A DNA stretch of 64,000 nucleotides from Tenrec ecaudatus (GCF_050624435.1 NC_134542.1:8304497-8368496), one strand, 5' to 3'. Positions 49,291 to 60,780 are shown, numbered from the stretch's first letter. A program made the numbers and translations. The notes: a model not told the origin generated them from the sequence alone.

Positions 49291-49499
49291 CTGAGACTTT
49301 TAAGATCTTGGCCAGGTGATCCACTCCTTGCCATGTCAGATGACACCCTGAGAAGTTCAGTCTTCAGGACTACAGGCTTCTTTATACCTTTGACCAATGA
49401 ACCACAGATACCTGTTTATTCACTCTCTTTGTTAGAATAGTTCAATGTCTGTCTGTCTGTCTTTCTCTCTCCCCGCCCGTTCAGTTCCGGGTTCTCCAG

Positions 49500-50270
49500 A
49501 GCACCTGAGCTGCTGATCCAGCCTGGCACAGCTTCACAGAGCAGGTAGGGGGCAACTCTTTGGAACCGCCTGAAGGAACGCCACTTCGGAAAACCTTCCT
49601 TCTATCAGCTGCGTCTGTGTCCCAGGCCCAGCTGGAAGCAGCTCTTTGTAGAGATCAAGGGCGGATCCTTATTCATGTGGAGGGTGGTCAGCAGAGGCGA
49701 TCAGGTCCAGCATGCCCTGGCAGAGGCAGGGAGGGAGAGGGCCCTGCAGCGCGCGCAGGTACGGGCAGTGCCAGTCCATGTCAGCCCCCTTCTCCAGTAG
49801 TTCACCTTGGCCAGAGGGGCGCCTGCTGCCAAGTCCACGCCCACACTGCCATGGGTACCCCGGCCTCGCGGCCCACCACCCTCCCCGGGTCCCAGCCCCG
49901 CCGGCTGCTCCCCACGCCGTGGCCAGCAGCAGCGGTCCGGCGCAGGGAGGCCAGCCCCTGGACGCTAAGCTCTCGCGGCCGTTAACGCCAGCCTCCCCGT
50001 TCCAGCCAGCGGCCCTGCCTCTGCTGCTTCAGCGCCCCTGAGGGAGGCTGTCTCCTCCAGACTGCGGAGCGCGAGTCCATGGTCCTGCGATGCTCTGCGT
50101 CCCAGCGCGGGGCTACGCAGAGCTTGATCGCTGGTTTTATCCACTCTTGGGCTTGACGGTTGAGAAAGTGAATGCCAAGAGTCCAGTGACAGGCCCACGC
50201 CCACAGGGTCAAAGGCTGACGCTGACGGACGCCCAGCCAGCTTGGCCATGCCACCTGTGCTCTGTGTAGC
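49500..50270 (+). pseudogene. Broken coding-like block C with CpG-rich part, unidentified
   Basis: The first part reads WNRLKERHFGKPSFYQLRL and SWKQLFVEIKGGSLFMWRV at 49557-49700. A GC- and CpG-rich stretch (49720-50130) follows, with long open frames on both strands and no recognisable domain. It follows blocks A and B and may be their 3' continuation. It could instead be an unrelated CpG-rich fragment. Confidence 0.35.
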
Positions 50271-50658
50271 AGGAGGAGGGCCAGTTAAACAATTTGCGGG
50301 TGGTTGGTTTTCTTTCATATGAGCAGGCTTAAAAAATGTTTGTGAAAAAATGGAATGGGAGGATAATGGGAATTTCCCTTGAAGCCCTTTGTATGCCAAT
50401 GCCTCGACTCAGAAGGAATCCACTCAGTGGGGGACAGCTCTGCCGTGGACCCTGGCCACCGGGGTCTAGTTACAGATCCATCACCCAGTTACTTGTCTAT
50501 GGTGTTAACATGCTGTGGCAATTGAGTCGATCTTACAGACTTGTCAAGAATGAGTATAGCTAGCTAAGCAATTGCAGAAGTGAGTTCATTAATAAAATGG
50601 GATGGCACATGATCATTTCAATGTTTCTAATGATCAGAAGTGTTCTCATCTTTCTTAC

Positions 50659-50736
50659 CTTTCGGACGGCCTCTTTTCCTTGGGACTTTGGTTCCTTGAG
50701 TTGATAAATGGATCCTAGGTTGGCCTCTCTTTATCC
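50659..50736 (-). CDS. SP140: SP140-like exon with AT-hook-like KRGRPK motif
   Basis: This 78-nt exon has acceptor tccattttctcag and donor AAAG|GTAAGA. It encodes IKRGQPRIHLS, a short linker and VPRKRGRPK. The corresponding human SP140 segment reads KIRGRKRGKPGTRF. KRGRPK carries the RGRP core of an AT-hook, which can bind the minor groove of AT-rich DNA. That reading is inference. The exon is phase 1 on both sides, and its last G joins GT of the next exon to give Gly just before the SAND-domain exon. Confidence 0.85.
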
Positions 50737-51159
50737 CTGAGAAAATGGAAGAAAAAAAGAAATCATCCTCGGCCCAGATGAGCAAGGCAAATACTGGTGC
50801 TTTCAAAAATTCCCACTAACACACACTTTTCCACTAACACGTACTTGTCAAATTAACAAAGGACAAATTCATAGCCCCTTCTTTTAAGCTACTGGGACAT
50901 TGTTAGCATACTTTAGGATCACCCCATATTTCACTTTCCATCTCTTCATAAAGGTTTCAAAGGAAAAAAGTGAACAATTGAATTCAGAATTCCACCCATA
51001 TCCCAAACAACAGAAAGTTACGTGCCTGATACTTGTGAATATACGTCTTTCAAAATCTTGATAGCAAACCCAGGAGATAGGAATAACGACCACTCCTGTT
51101 CCAGAAAGTCACGCATACAGTCCAAAATCACGAAATCCACGCAAGTCCTTGCAGGTTTC

Positions 51160-51367
51160 CTTTAATAGAAAACCAAACCCCTTTGAGTGAGGTCTGATGC
51201 AGAGCGACCCTATAGGACAGGGTAGACCTTCCCCTGTGGGATTCTGAGTCGAAAACACTTTAGAGAAGCAGAAAGCCTCATTTTTCTCCCATGGAGCAGC
51301 TGGTGGTTTCCAACCGTTGAGCTTGAGACAGGCAGTCCAGCATGTACCCACTACGCCGCAGGGCTCA
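51160..51367 (-). mobile_element. AfroSINE copy
   Basis: Text 'gagcgaccctataggacagggtagaccttcccctgtgggattctgag' and 'catggagcagctggtggtttccaacc' plus tRNA-side 'acccactacgccgcagggctc' is present. Confidence 0.9.
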
Positions 51368-51835
51368 TCCTTTAGTAGGGAAGGAAATGCAGGGGAGCTC
51401 TGTGCGTTAAGGGAGAGCCTTCATCGGTTTCACAGGTGAGATCCAGGCTACTCGGCTCTCCTGGAATGAAGATCATTTACACATTTATGCTGAAAATGAT
51501 AGGGATCATTTATACATTTATGCTGAAAGTGATAGGGAGTACAGCCTGGGCGATGCCCACCTGGGTTTGGAAAAGGAAGTGAAGATCTAGGGTTGAGCAA
51601 GAGGAATGGTAGAAATTCAGTCCTCCAAAACTTCAAGTCGTAATGAAGGAATGCTGGCAGGTGTCCTAATAGAGAGTGCTCTTTCATTTGCCGGGTGATT
51701 GTGTTCCTGCAAGTCAGATTTGCCATCATTCACGCGTATTTGACGGTGCTGCGGGGTGGGTGGGAACTGCCCAACTTGAGGTGAGACTCCGAGCACAAAT
51801 GATTGGTGCCATCCAGACACCTTGCACGGGGACCG

Positions 51836-52042
51836 AAACCAAACTCCCTGCCATCGAGCCCATGCAGCGCCACAGAGAGCCGAGAGGATGGGTAGAACTA
51901 CCCCTGTGGATTTCTGAGACTGTCACTGTTTCTGGGAGCAGAGTGCCCTGTCTTTCTGCCACAGAGCAGCTGCTGGTTTAGAACTGCCAACCTTGTACTT
52001 AGCAGCCTGACGCATAACTAGTATGCCACCAGGGTGCCTCCG
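51836..52042 (-). mobile_element. AfroSINE copy
   Basis: Text 'aaactccctgccatcgagcccatgcagcgcc', 'gtagaactacccctgtggatttctgagactg' and 'actagtatgccaccagggtgcc' is present. It is full-length. Confidence 0.9.
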
Positions 52043-52524
52043 GAAGATAGCAGAGTGTCCCTATGTTACCTTGATACTGTTCTGCTACCCTGTAACGTGT
52101 CAGAGAAAGACGTCGTTTGCTTAAGTCGTTGGATTTTGGAGCCTCTTTATTAGAGCAGCTTAGTTTAGATCCTAAGTGTTCAGCATGGAAGTAATGACCG
52201 CAGCCCTCAGGGGACTGCCGGCCTCCACGGGTGCAGTGGACTGAGCTTGTGACGTCCATCCCTTCTGACCTCTTTGAAGTGTGTGCTTTGGTACTTTCTT
52301 CTGTGTTCTCTTCCTCTTCTTGGGTCGCTCAAGCAAAAAGGAGTACAAATAGAGCTACAAATAGAGTTCTAAAGCTTTATAGGTCAGTGGTTTTTAAGTA
52401 TTTTTCCCAGGCTTCGGCCCCTGAAGAGCACGAAATAGCTACCTACCAGCGGCCAGTGCAGAAGCTGACTACAGTTTTAGTTTGTTGTATTTTGCTCGGC
52501 ATGCACCTTGTGCTGCGGCTCAGA

Positions 52525-52700
52525 TGTGGTGGTTGTTACGGGCCTTCGAGTGGGCTCTGATCCACAGAGACCCTACACACACCAGAATGAGACTGTCACG
52601 GTCCTGTGCCGTGATTCCCCACAATAGTTCCTCTGCCTGAGCCCGCTGATGTAGTCACTGTGTTCATCCACTTTATTGAGTGTCCTTGTCAACAAGCTGA
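52525..52700 (-). mobile_element. RTE LINE 3' end
   Basis: Text 'gccttcgagtgggctctgatccacagagaccctacacac' is the reverse-complement tail. It is followed by 'gatgtagtcactgtgttcatccactttattgagtgtcc', the RTE C-terminal coding end read backwards. Confidence 0.7.
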
Positions 52701-53623
52701 TGGAAGCACGCTTCTCGATCAGAAAGTTGGCCAGGTTGCTGTCTTCCCCCCAGACCCCCCTGCCCCCCATGATCTGAAGGCAACGGGGAGGGAGCACATC
52801 TGGAGAGGGATCTGCACTTGGGAGAGGGAAGTGGAAGGGGTGACTGTCCCACTTTCCTGCCTTCCAGTCTAAGGGCACCAATCGGCCCTATACAACTCCA
52901 GTGGAAAAAGAGCAGTCTTACTGATTTGAAGGAATTGGGGATCAATTACCAGAGAACAGTAAAATCTCAAGAAGGAGTGAACCATTAGGGGAGAACCTTG
53001 ATGGTCTTCTTGATTCACGTGTGTGGGACAGTCGTGAAGCTCATCAGCGAAGGCTAAAAGGGCAGAACTGTGACAGGGCTGTCACCTAGCCCAGGAGCAA
53101 GTACATTTGCAGTCCACTGCCTGAATTAAGGAAAACAAAATGATGGAAGTGGATGGAAATGCCCTGTCACCACGGTGGTGGTATTTACATGACTGAACAC
53201 GTTGGGCAAAACTCATCCAGTGATACCCTTAGAAGCAGTGCATTGGTTGCATGGAAAGATAGCTCCATCAATTGGACAATAAAATTAACATGTGGAAGAC
53301 ACAGAAAGAAATCTCTAAAGCTTGGTTGAAGAACATAAAAGAGACATGAATAAATGGGTACTAGATCCTCCCTATATAAGTCCCTAGTCTTTCTAAAGTA
53401 ATGTGCTGGTTTAATGTGTTTCCAATCAAAGCCCAAATCGATGTCAGGGATTTATTTATTCTATGAGACGAGAGACTCCTCCTCAGATCTTTCGATAATT
53501 ATGTCGTTAGCATCTGCTGAAATGACTGCGGGATCTTGGAGTCCTACCTGTAATCTCCTCAATGACCCCTTTCTGTGACTAAATACTCTGAATACTTCCA
53601 CTAACATTTCTTCCAAGACCGAC

Positions 53624-53625
<2 letters not shown>

Positions 53626-53705
<80 letters not shown>

Positions 53706-53715
53706 ATCTCTCTCT
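53626..53715. repeat. (CT)n microsatellite, about 90 bp
   Basis: An almost pure CT run with two interruptions near its end, followed by GTGTGTG. It is intronic. Confidence 0.97.
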
Positions 53716-53884
53716 GTGTGTGTCTTTCCTCTGGAACGTGCTTTCCTGACAGAAAACCCCTAGTTTTAGCATCTTCCATAATCTGGATAGACTGAGAACT
53801 TTCTAAACCATCAAGTCTTATTTCCTTTTAGTTAAGCAAGTCTTCCCCCACTTTATCCATTCTCTCTCTCTCTCTTTCAATTCC

Positions 53885-54060
53885 CACGAAAACCACTCTT
53901 GCTGTCTAGTTGATTCCAACTCAGACGGGGTCCTGCCCAGGCCTATCCTCATCACAGAAGCAGCGCCGTGTCTTTCTCTCACAGAGTGGCTGGTGGTTCC
54001 AAGGGCCCACTTTCCAGTTGGCAGCCGAGCTCTGACTGCTGCACCACCAGGGCACCTTCC
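53885..54060 (-). mobile_element. AfroSINE copy
   Basis: Text 'cttgctgtctagttgattccaactcagacgggg', 'cacagagtggctggtggttcc' and 'gactgctgcaccaccagggcacc' is present. Confidence 0.88.
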
Positions 54061-54097
54061 CTGCATTTTCATAGAAGTTGCAAAAAGAAACCAGCCT

Positions 54098-54216
54098 TGG
54101 GGTAGTCACATACTCACGTGTCAACTTGAGGACATTCTGAGTGAAAGGGTGGAGTCTGGCCTGTCAATCAGGTTATAGCCAATGATGCCTCTGGGTGGGC
54201 ATGGACTTCTTTCTCC
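54098..54216 (+). mobile_element. LTR of the TGTGGTAGTTA family, truncated (copy 3)
   Basis: Text 'ggtagtcacatactcacgtgtcaacttgagg' and 'ggcctgtcaatcaggttatagccaatgatgcctctgggtggg' matches the first 120 bp of the family. The rest is absent. Confidence 0.65.
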
Positions 54217-54459
54217 ATCTTCAAAGCCAGTAACATGACATCTCTTCGGCCATTCTTCTACTTTATTCTAAATTCAAAATCTTTCTCTCCACAAGGGGGA
54301 AAAGGATCTCCATGGTCAAGGTCTATGCGATTAGATTTGGCACATCCAGATAATCCAGGATAAACTCTTTGTGATAAAGTCTTGAACTAAATTCCATGTT
54401 CAGAGTCTCCTTGGCCACAGGTAAAGGAATAGATGATAGGTTTCAGGGATGGGATGCTT

Positions 54460-54860
54460 TGTTGGGTTGAATAATGCTTCTTCCAAAATTCATGTCCAGG
54501 CCAAACATCAGAATGTTATCTTATTTGGTAATTGACACTTTGTAGATATGATCAAGTTGAAAAGAGGTCATTCTGGATTGTGGTGGGCCCTAATCCAATG
54601 TCGGGTGTCCTTATGAGAAGGGGGACATGCGAATAAACACATCCAACCACATGAGGATAGAGACAGACAATGGAGTTACAGGGGCCAACGAATACTAGAA
54701 GGTAGATGGGGCGAGGAAGGGATCTTCCCTGAAGGCTTCAGGGTCTGTTGACCCCTTGATTTTGGCTCCCCAGCTTCCAGAACCACTAAAGAATAAATAA
54801 TCGAGGGCTTTAAGGCACCCATTTTGTGGCAACTTGCGAAAGTATTCCTAGGAAATCAAG
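54460..54860 (+). mobile_element. MLT1-type MaLR LTR
   Basis: The text follows the MLT1 LTR pattern: 'tgttgggttgaataatgcttcttccaaaattcatgt', 'atgttatcttatttggtaattgac', 'gtgggccctaatccaatgtcgggtgtccttatgag', 'ttgattttggctccccagcttccagaac', 'aataaataatcgagg' and 'ttttgtggcaacttgcg'. It is an ancient element shared by placental mammals. Confidence 0.8.
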
Positions 54861-54917
54861 ATGGATGGCGTCATCTTTGGCTAGGTCATATCTCTGCCCA
54901 TCAGTTTGTGGTTTTTG

Positions 54918-55052
54918 TTGTGTGCTGTCAGGTTGATTCTGACTCATACTGATGCCATATGACAGAGTAGAACTGCCCCATAGGGGTTTCTCTTAGGGAA
55001 GCTGTTGCTGTCCTGGTCTTTTCACCCACAGTCCAAATGAACTGCTGACCAT
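54918..55052 (-). mobile_element. AfroSINE copy, tail part
   Basis: Text 'gctgtcaggttgattctgactcatactgatgccatatgacagagtagaactgccccataggggtttc' is present, ending at 'gaactgctgacc'. The tRNA head is missing. It lies 80 bp from the exon at 55133. Confidence 0.88.
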
Positions 55053-55132
55053 AAACAATGGCAATGAAACATTAGCATTAAGAAAACCCCCCTTTTAACA
55101 TCAAAATCAAGTACATTCATATTCTCGCTTAC

Positions 55133-55186
55133 TTCTTTTCCTCTTCTGTTTTCCCAGAACAGGGTAGTCTCCAGTGTCCACAACAT
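55133..55186 (-). CDS. SP140: SP140-like basic linker exon
   Basis: This 54-nt exon has acceptor ttctcctag and donor AGAA|GTAAGC. The frame gives VVDTGDYPVLGKQKRKR. It matches the human SP140 stretch [20 protein letters not shown] in spacing and in the KQKRKR basic cluster, a likely nuclear localisation or DNA-contact segment. It is phase 1 at both ends. Its last base A joins GG of the exon at 50736 to make Arg, which extends the basic run. Human SP140 has extra sequence here (GHGWSRMRMRR and so on) that I did not find. Confidence 0.75.
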
Positions 55187-55360
55187 CTAGGAGAATAGGA
55201 GTTGATGTTGAGGGAACTGTAATTCATAATTAAAAAAATCTTAGGGCAATTCATATTACTGCAGATCGAGTTGATAAAGTCATCTGGATGATCACACCTG
55301 TCTTCCTTTTAAAGAAATGAAAATAGATTCCATTAAGATAGAAGACTCGAACAAGTAAAT

Positions 55361-55760
55361 GTGGTGAGGAAAGCTGATGGTGCCCGGCTATCAAAAGAGA
55401 TAGTGACTGGGGTCTTAAAGGCTTGAAGATAAACAAGCGGCCATCTAGCTCAGAAGCAACAAAGCCCACATGGAAGAACACACCAGCCTGTGTGATTGAG
55501 TGGTCCCGAAGGGATCAGTTATCAGGCATCAAAGAACAAAAAATCATATCATTGGCTGTACACCTCCATGATAGGATCGCTGAAGACAAATGGGTGCATA
55601 AGCAAATGTGGTGAAGAAAGCTGATAGTGCCCGGCTATTAAAAGAGATAGTGTCTGGGGTCTTAAAGGCTTGAAGATAAACAAGCGGCCATCTAGCTCAG
55701 AAGCAAAAAAGCCCACATGGAAGAAGCACACCAGCCAGTGTGATCACGAGGTACCAAAGG
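55361..55760 (+). repeat. 247-bp tandem duplication in L1 3' UTR
   Basis: 'gtggtga(g/a)gaaagctgat' starts at 55361 and 55608. The next 140 bp ('ctggggtcttaaaggcttg', 'caagcggccatctagctcagaagca') are nearly identical in both copies. Confidence 0.92.
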
Positions 55761-55794
55761 GACCAGGTATAAGGCATCATGCAAAAAAAAAAAA

Positions 55795-55873
55795 GGATAT
55801 ATATGTATATATATGTGTGTATGTATGTATATATGTATGTGTGTATGTGTGTATGTGTGTGTGTGTATATATA
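55795..55873. repeat. (TATG/TG)n low-complexity run
   Basis: Alternating tatg and tgtg units lie within the L1 3' UTR. Confidence 0.9.
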
Positions 55874-57082
55874 CCATATTGAATGAAGGGGGAAGTGCAG
55901 AGTGGAGACCCAAGGCCCAAGTGTCGACCACTGGAGATCCCCTCATAGAGGGGTTTAGGAGAGGAGATGGGTCAGTCAGGGTGCGAGGTAGTACCGATGA
56001 AGAACACAGCTTTCCCCCAGATCCTGGATGCTTCCTCCCCCCTACTTCCATGATCTGAATTCTACCTTGCAGGACTGGATAGGGCAGAGGTTGTACACTG
56101 GTGCATATGGGGGCTGGAGGCACAGGGAATCCAAGGTGGATAATACCTTTAGGACCAAGGGTGTGAGGGGCGGTGCTGGGAGAGTGGAGGGTGAGTGGGT
56201 TGGAAAGGGGCAACTGATTATAAGGATCCACATGTGATCTCCTCCCTGGGAGATGGACGGCAGAGAAGGGGGGGAAGGGAGACTCCAGATAGGGCAAGAT
56301 ATGACAAAATAACAATATAAATTACCAAGGGCACATGAGGGAGTGGGGAGCGGGGAGGGAGGGGGAAAAAAAAAGAGAACCTGATGCAAAGGGCTTAAGT
56401 GGAGAGCAAATGCTTTGAGAATGATTGGGGCAGAGAATGTGCGGATGTGCTTTATACAATTGATGTATGTATATGTATGGATTGTGATAAGAGTTGTGTG
56501 AGCCCCTAATAGAATGTAAAAAAAGAAAATGATTAGGGCAAAGAATGTACAGATGTTCTTTATACAATTGATGTATATATATATGTATGGATTGTGATAG
56601 AAGTTGTATGAGCCCCTAATAAAATGTTTAAAAAAAACAACAACAAAAATAAAATAAAACTTATAATACTCACCATCATCCCTTTAAAAAAAAAGATAGA
56701 AGACTCGAGGTCTTCCTTTATTTCTCAGTGGGACTCTCAAAACAGACTCTTAAGGACTTATGTGCTCCAGTTTCCTTAGGAACTGGAAGAGTTATCCTGC
56801 TTAGGTCTTAGAACTGCTGTGACAATAGAATAAGATCTCACATACATACGTTAGTAGGGGGTCATGATATAAACCAATGGCTATGTGAAGGGCATTGATT
56901 AAAGAGTCTTTCCTCCAGACCAGCTGCAATGTGAAGTCTTCAAGTCTTCCTCAGATTGCGAGGCAGTGACACGATTACCTCCCTGTAAAGTACACTCTGC
57001 TTTTTTTGAGTTCTGTGTAAGATTGTGACAGGGGTAGAAATCATTGTATAAAGCCAAGGCTTTATTATTAAGATACTAATTA

Positions 57083-57292
57083 GTGAAAAGGGATACCAGG
57101 TGGTGTAGTGGGTTACATGATGGGCTGCTTCACACAAGATCAGCAGTTTAAAACCACCGGTTTGTGTTGAGACTCTCTACTCTCTTAAAGATTTACAATC
57201 TTGGAAACCCACAGAGACATTCTTATTATGTCCTGTAGGGTGGTCACGATAAGTCACAACCATCTCGATGGCAGTGAGTTTATTGTTTGCAA
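57083..57292 (+). mobile_element. AfroSINE copy
   Basis: The head 'gataccaggtggtgtagtgggttacatg', the body 'gatcagcagtttaaaaccacc' and the tail 'gataagtcacaaccatctcgatggcagtgag' show a full-length copy. Confidence 0.9.
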
Positions 57293-57599
57293 TTACTATA
57301 CCAAAGAGATGCTACTATTTTTATTACACCATCCACGCATAAGCAACAAGGATCATCCTGTTGAACAGGGTTTTATGAAGACTCTTTGTCTCCCTGCCAT
57401 TCCCCAAAGTCAAGCAAATTGAGAGAATGGGATTCTGGGAAGGATTAAACCATTCGCCAACACTTCAGGGGGACTTGTGAACTACCTGCAATCAGACATT
57501 TGAGCAGTCTTTACATCTCATGTGAGATGTTTGATTACTTTTCATCCTTGCTTCCTGAGTTCCTAGTACAGCTTTTGAGAAACACATGACATGGGAAGG

Positions 57600-58152
57600 T
57601 GTGATAGTTACATAATTTCATGTCACCTTGATAAATAAGTATAGCCTGTCAATCAAGTCCTAGCTTGATGATGCCTTCTTGTGGGAGTGATCTTCTCATG
57701 AGGATTCTGGGAACTTCCTCTCTCTTCATTCTGCCATCAGAAGGGGCCGTCATCTCTCTCTCTCCCTCACTCTCTCTCTCTCCTCACTGTTTTCACCCTC
57801 CTGTTGACAAGCCACGTAGAACCGTGTTGAGGAGCCACACTCAGAGAGCTGGAGGAGTTGTGTGAAGATGTGCACCAGCATGGAGATGCTTCTATTGCAA
57901 GCATCCACAAGACTTTTCACCCACCGGCCTGTGAGCTTTCTGCATCCAGTATCATTGCATGTGCAATGTGAGTCTGAGGAGGAATTTCTAGGCTAGTATC
58001 AGACACCGGGGGCTAATATCAGACTTATGGACCTGATCTAGACTGGGCTGGGATGTTTTCACTATATGCCCTTGCTCTTTGATATAGACGTCTTTCTTCC
58101 ACATATATGAGTGTCAATGAATTTGTTCCTCTAGTCTACCTGGACTAACACA
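57600..58152 (+). mobile_element. Solo LTR, TGTGGTAGTTA family (copy 4)
   Basis: It begins TGTGATAGTTACATAAT and ends 'tggactaacaca', 553 bp. An internal (CT)n run lies at 57752-57785. No clear TSD is visible. Confidence 0.75.
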
Positions 58153-58154
58153 AA

Positions 58155-60640
58155 ATTCTTATTTCCATATGCTGGGAGCTCAGCTCCTTGGCCAAAATCA
58201 CAATTTATGAAGACTCCTTTACTCCATCAGTGATTCCCTCTTCCCTATTATTTTTCTAAAATCTGTAGTTCCAAGTTTAAGTTCTTGAGAGAACCTAAGA
58301 GTCGATGTCTATTGGGTCTCTGGATAAAGGCCAGAGGCCTCTGGATGAAGGTGCTGGGAGATGGATGTGGGGCGGAGATTCATGAGAGGAGCTAGCATGT
58401 CCAGGGAGAGTCTTTCTCATATCTCCTTCTGATCATTAGGAACAGTGACACAAGTCAGTTACCAAGTGAGCACTTCTTGGGAACTAATCCTTGAGGCTTC
58501 TACCCAGCACTCTTTCCTCAAAACCATAGCATCCCTGTCTGTTTCCTCTCCTTTTTATCATCTTTCCGCACTCAACTGATTGCCAATCAGTTTTCAACTT
58601 TCTCTACATAATTGACTTTACATATCTTCTCCATTTTCCTCTTTTCTTTATTTCCCTTTCCATTTTTTTTCCTTTCTGTATCTTTTTGTCTATGTTTTTA
58701 TCAGTGATCTTGGGCAGATTTTTTTAATCACATTTCTTTTTCCCATGGTGACTTATATTTCCTCCCTTTCTTCTCTGATTCACTCATTTGACCTGGAGCT
58801 TCTATTTCTCCCTCCTTTTTACATTCCCATTTGTCCATTATTGTCCTTCAGGGTCCCTTCTATCACCATCTTCAAAATGCTGTTCTGGGACTTTGACCAC
58901 AGCCCCAAGGGCATTCAACTGGCCAGCTCCATAATGAAGGTCTCTCCCGTGAACTTGACATAGCAGGTTATTTGCAAGTTTCCCTTTGTTATTATGTTAA
59001 ACTAGTTAAAATCAACACCCGTATCCAAACTAGAAGAGCAGTCTTTTATATTCATTTAGGAAAATTGGATTTGTTCATGTAATTTGTCATTTCTTTGCTC
59101 CTAGGCTTTCTTTTCTTACATCTGTATCCGGGGACAATCTATGAAGAGGCTCAAATAACCTTCTCTTGCTGTCTCTGTGTTACTTGTGGCCAGGTAAGGC
59201 CATGTGATGGGAGAAAACTAGGGGGGAGTTTGCAACGTCCTTCTATAGAAGATTTTCTTAGAAGTAAGGATGGCAAGACCTTGGACTTGTTATCAAGAGA
59301 GTACCTGGGAAAGGACATCCTACTAGGTAAAGTAGCGGGGCAGTGAAAAAGAGGAAGGCTCTCAACAAGATGGATTGACACCGGGGGTGTAGCAATGGGC
59401 TCGAACATAGAGGAGAGTGTTCTACTGGACACCAGGTTGTTGGGCACAGGAACCGACTCAATGGGAACTGGCAACCACAATGACAAAGGCAAAATGTAGA
59501 CTTTACCTCCCTGAAGACAACAAAACAAAAAATTCATGAGTTGATTACAAGATCACATGACCGTTACTTGTGTATTGTATGGCTGTCAGCTGGTGGGTCT
59601 TCTAACCTTGTCATCTTACTTAGTTGAGGGAAATTGAGGGTTCGCTGGCAACAAGAGATGGTAAGAAGACAACGAAGGACACCTTTGAGACAGTGACCAG
59701 TGACAGGCCTCAGTATCATCAAGTTCCACTCTGATGTTCAGAGCTGCAAGGACCACATTCGAGATCCCAAAGTGACCTGCCATGCTTCTTTTTCATTGAA
59801 GCCCGGACTCATGGCCCAGCCCTTACCCTGCTCTGCATTGGTACAGTGTGGCAGGCAGTCACCCAGCAAGCCACGGACTGTGAGACAGCTGTACCTGCTT
59901 GCTCAGGCTCTACAACACATCCCACTGCTGTCTCCTCTGTTTTGAGTGCATTGTTTTGGTCACTCAGTGACGTGCTTGCTCTTGTGCTCATCTGCTCGTC
60001 CTCCCTGAGAAGCTCTGGGATTCTAGTCTCCAGCAAGGTTTTCCCTAGACCACAAAGGAATTACAAATAATTTATTTCTTCCTTCCCATCATGATGAACT
60101 TTTAAATGTTATTAGTAAATATTACAAATCCTCCATTACTCCTACCCTTAATCATAGATGAATCAGTGCATTTTTAGATTCTCTGTCCTTTTTACTGGAT
60201 ATTTTATACTTCCAACAACTAATCGCTATTCAAACCGCTAACTGTGATTATTAAAATGGATTCAAATTTTACATAATGGTATTAAATTTAAAATATATGA
60301 CTTCTTAGCTGTAATTCTCATTCAAGAAAACATATGAATGGTATTCCCCAAGGCTGACTATTATTGTGATTTTTTTATTCTGGTCATTTCCAAGGAGAAA
60401 TGACTAAGCGTTTCACAAATAATTAAAATATATTATAGACTATTTGGTTTAAGGGTGGATAACTTCTCTTGGGTTTGAGGGTTTTTTTTGTTTGTTTTAT
60501 GTTACTGCTACTGTGGTCTGGGAAATAATTTTCTCTTTAGTGTGTATCTGAGGTGAAAAATATCTTAAAATTGAAAGTAGTGATTAAATGTCTTGCCTTT
60601 GGAGTCAAATACATCATGATCATGATCATCATCAGAGTAA
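58155..60640. other. SP140-like intron, AT-rich, mostly unrecognised
   Basis: Apart from the RTE end at 59215-59490, I see no gene or repeat I can name. The 58500-58760 part is pyrimidine-rich on the plus strand. Confidence 0.5.
59215..59490 (+). mobile_element. RTE LINE 3' end
   Basis: Text 'ttatcaagagagtacctgggaaaggacatcc', 'aagaggaaggctctcaacaagatgg', 'gtagcaatgggctcgaac' and the tail 'ggcacaggaaccgactcaatgg' is present. It is diverged. Confidence 0.7.
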
Positions 60641-60644
60641 ACAA

Positions 60645-60780
60645 GTTTATAAGTTATTTTGTGCCACAAACTATTCCAAGTTCTTTACATAAATTAAATT
60701 AGTTTATTCTCCCAACAGCCCTATCGCTAAAAGTCAGGCACAGAGAAATGAAATAACTTATCAAAGTAAGTAGCAGTTCT
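60645..60780 (+). mobile_element. MIR element
   Basis: 'ttgtgccacaaactattccaagttctttacataaattaaattagtttattctcccaacagccctat' and 'aggcacagagaaatgaaataactta' follow the MIR core in order. An AfroSINE directly follows it. Confidence 0.8.

Larger units (their letters stand above)
55351..56692 (+). mobile_element. Young 5'-truncated L1 (3' UTR only) with 16-bp TSD
   Basis: It is flanked by AAGATAGAAGACTCGA at 55335-55350 and 56693-56708, exact copies. It comprises the L1 3' UTR, with a 247-bp tandem duplication at its start, a (TATG/GT) run, a purine-rich block and the two-unit terminal end. An A-rich tail, about 25 bp of extra sequence and a second A-run close it. It is intronic, antisense to the SP140-like gene. 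Confidence 0.93.

Noticed and set aside
53626-53715. CRISPR-like regular repeat
   Set aside because: It is a dinucleotide microsatellite in a mammalian intron, with no spacers.
55692-56315. 207-codon open frame on the minus strand
   Set aside because: It is the antisense of the L1 3' UTR, including the TATG run. It is not a protein gene.
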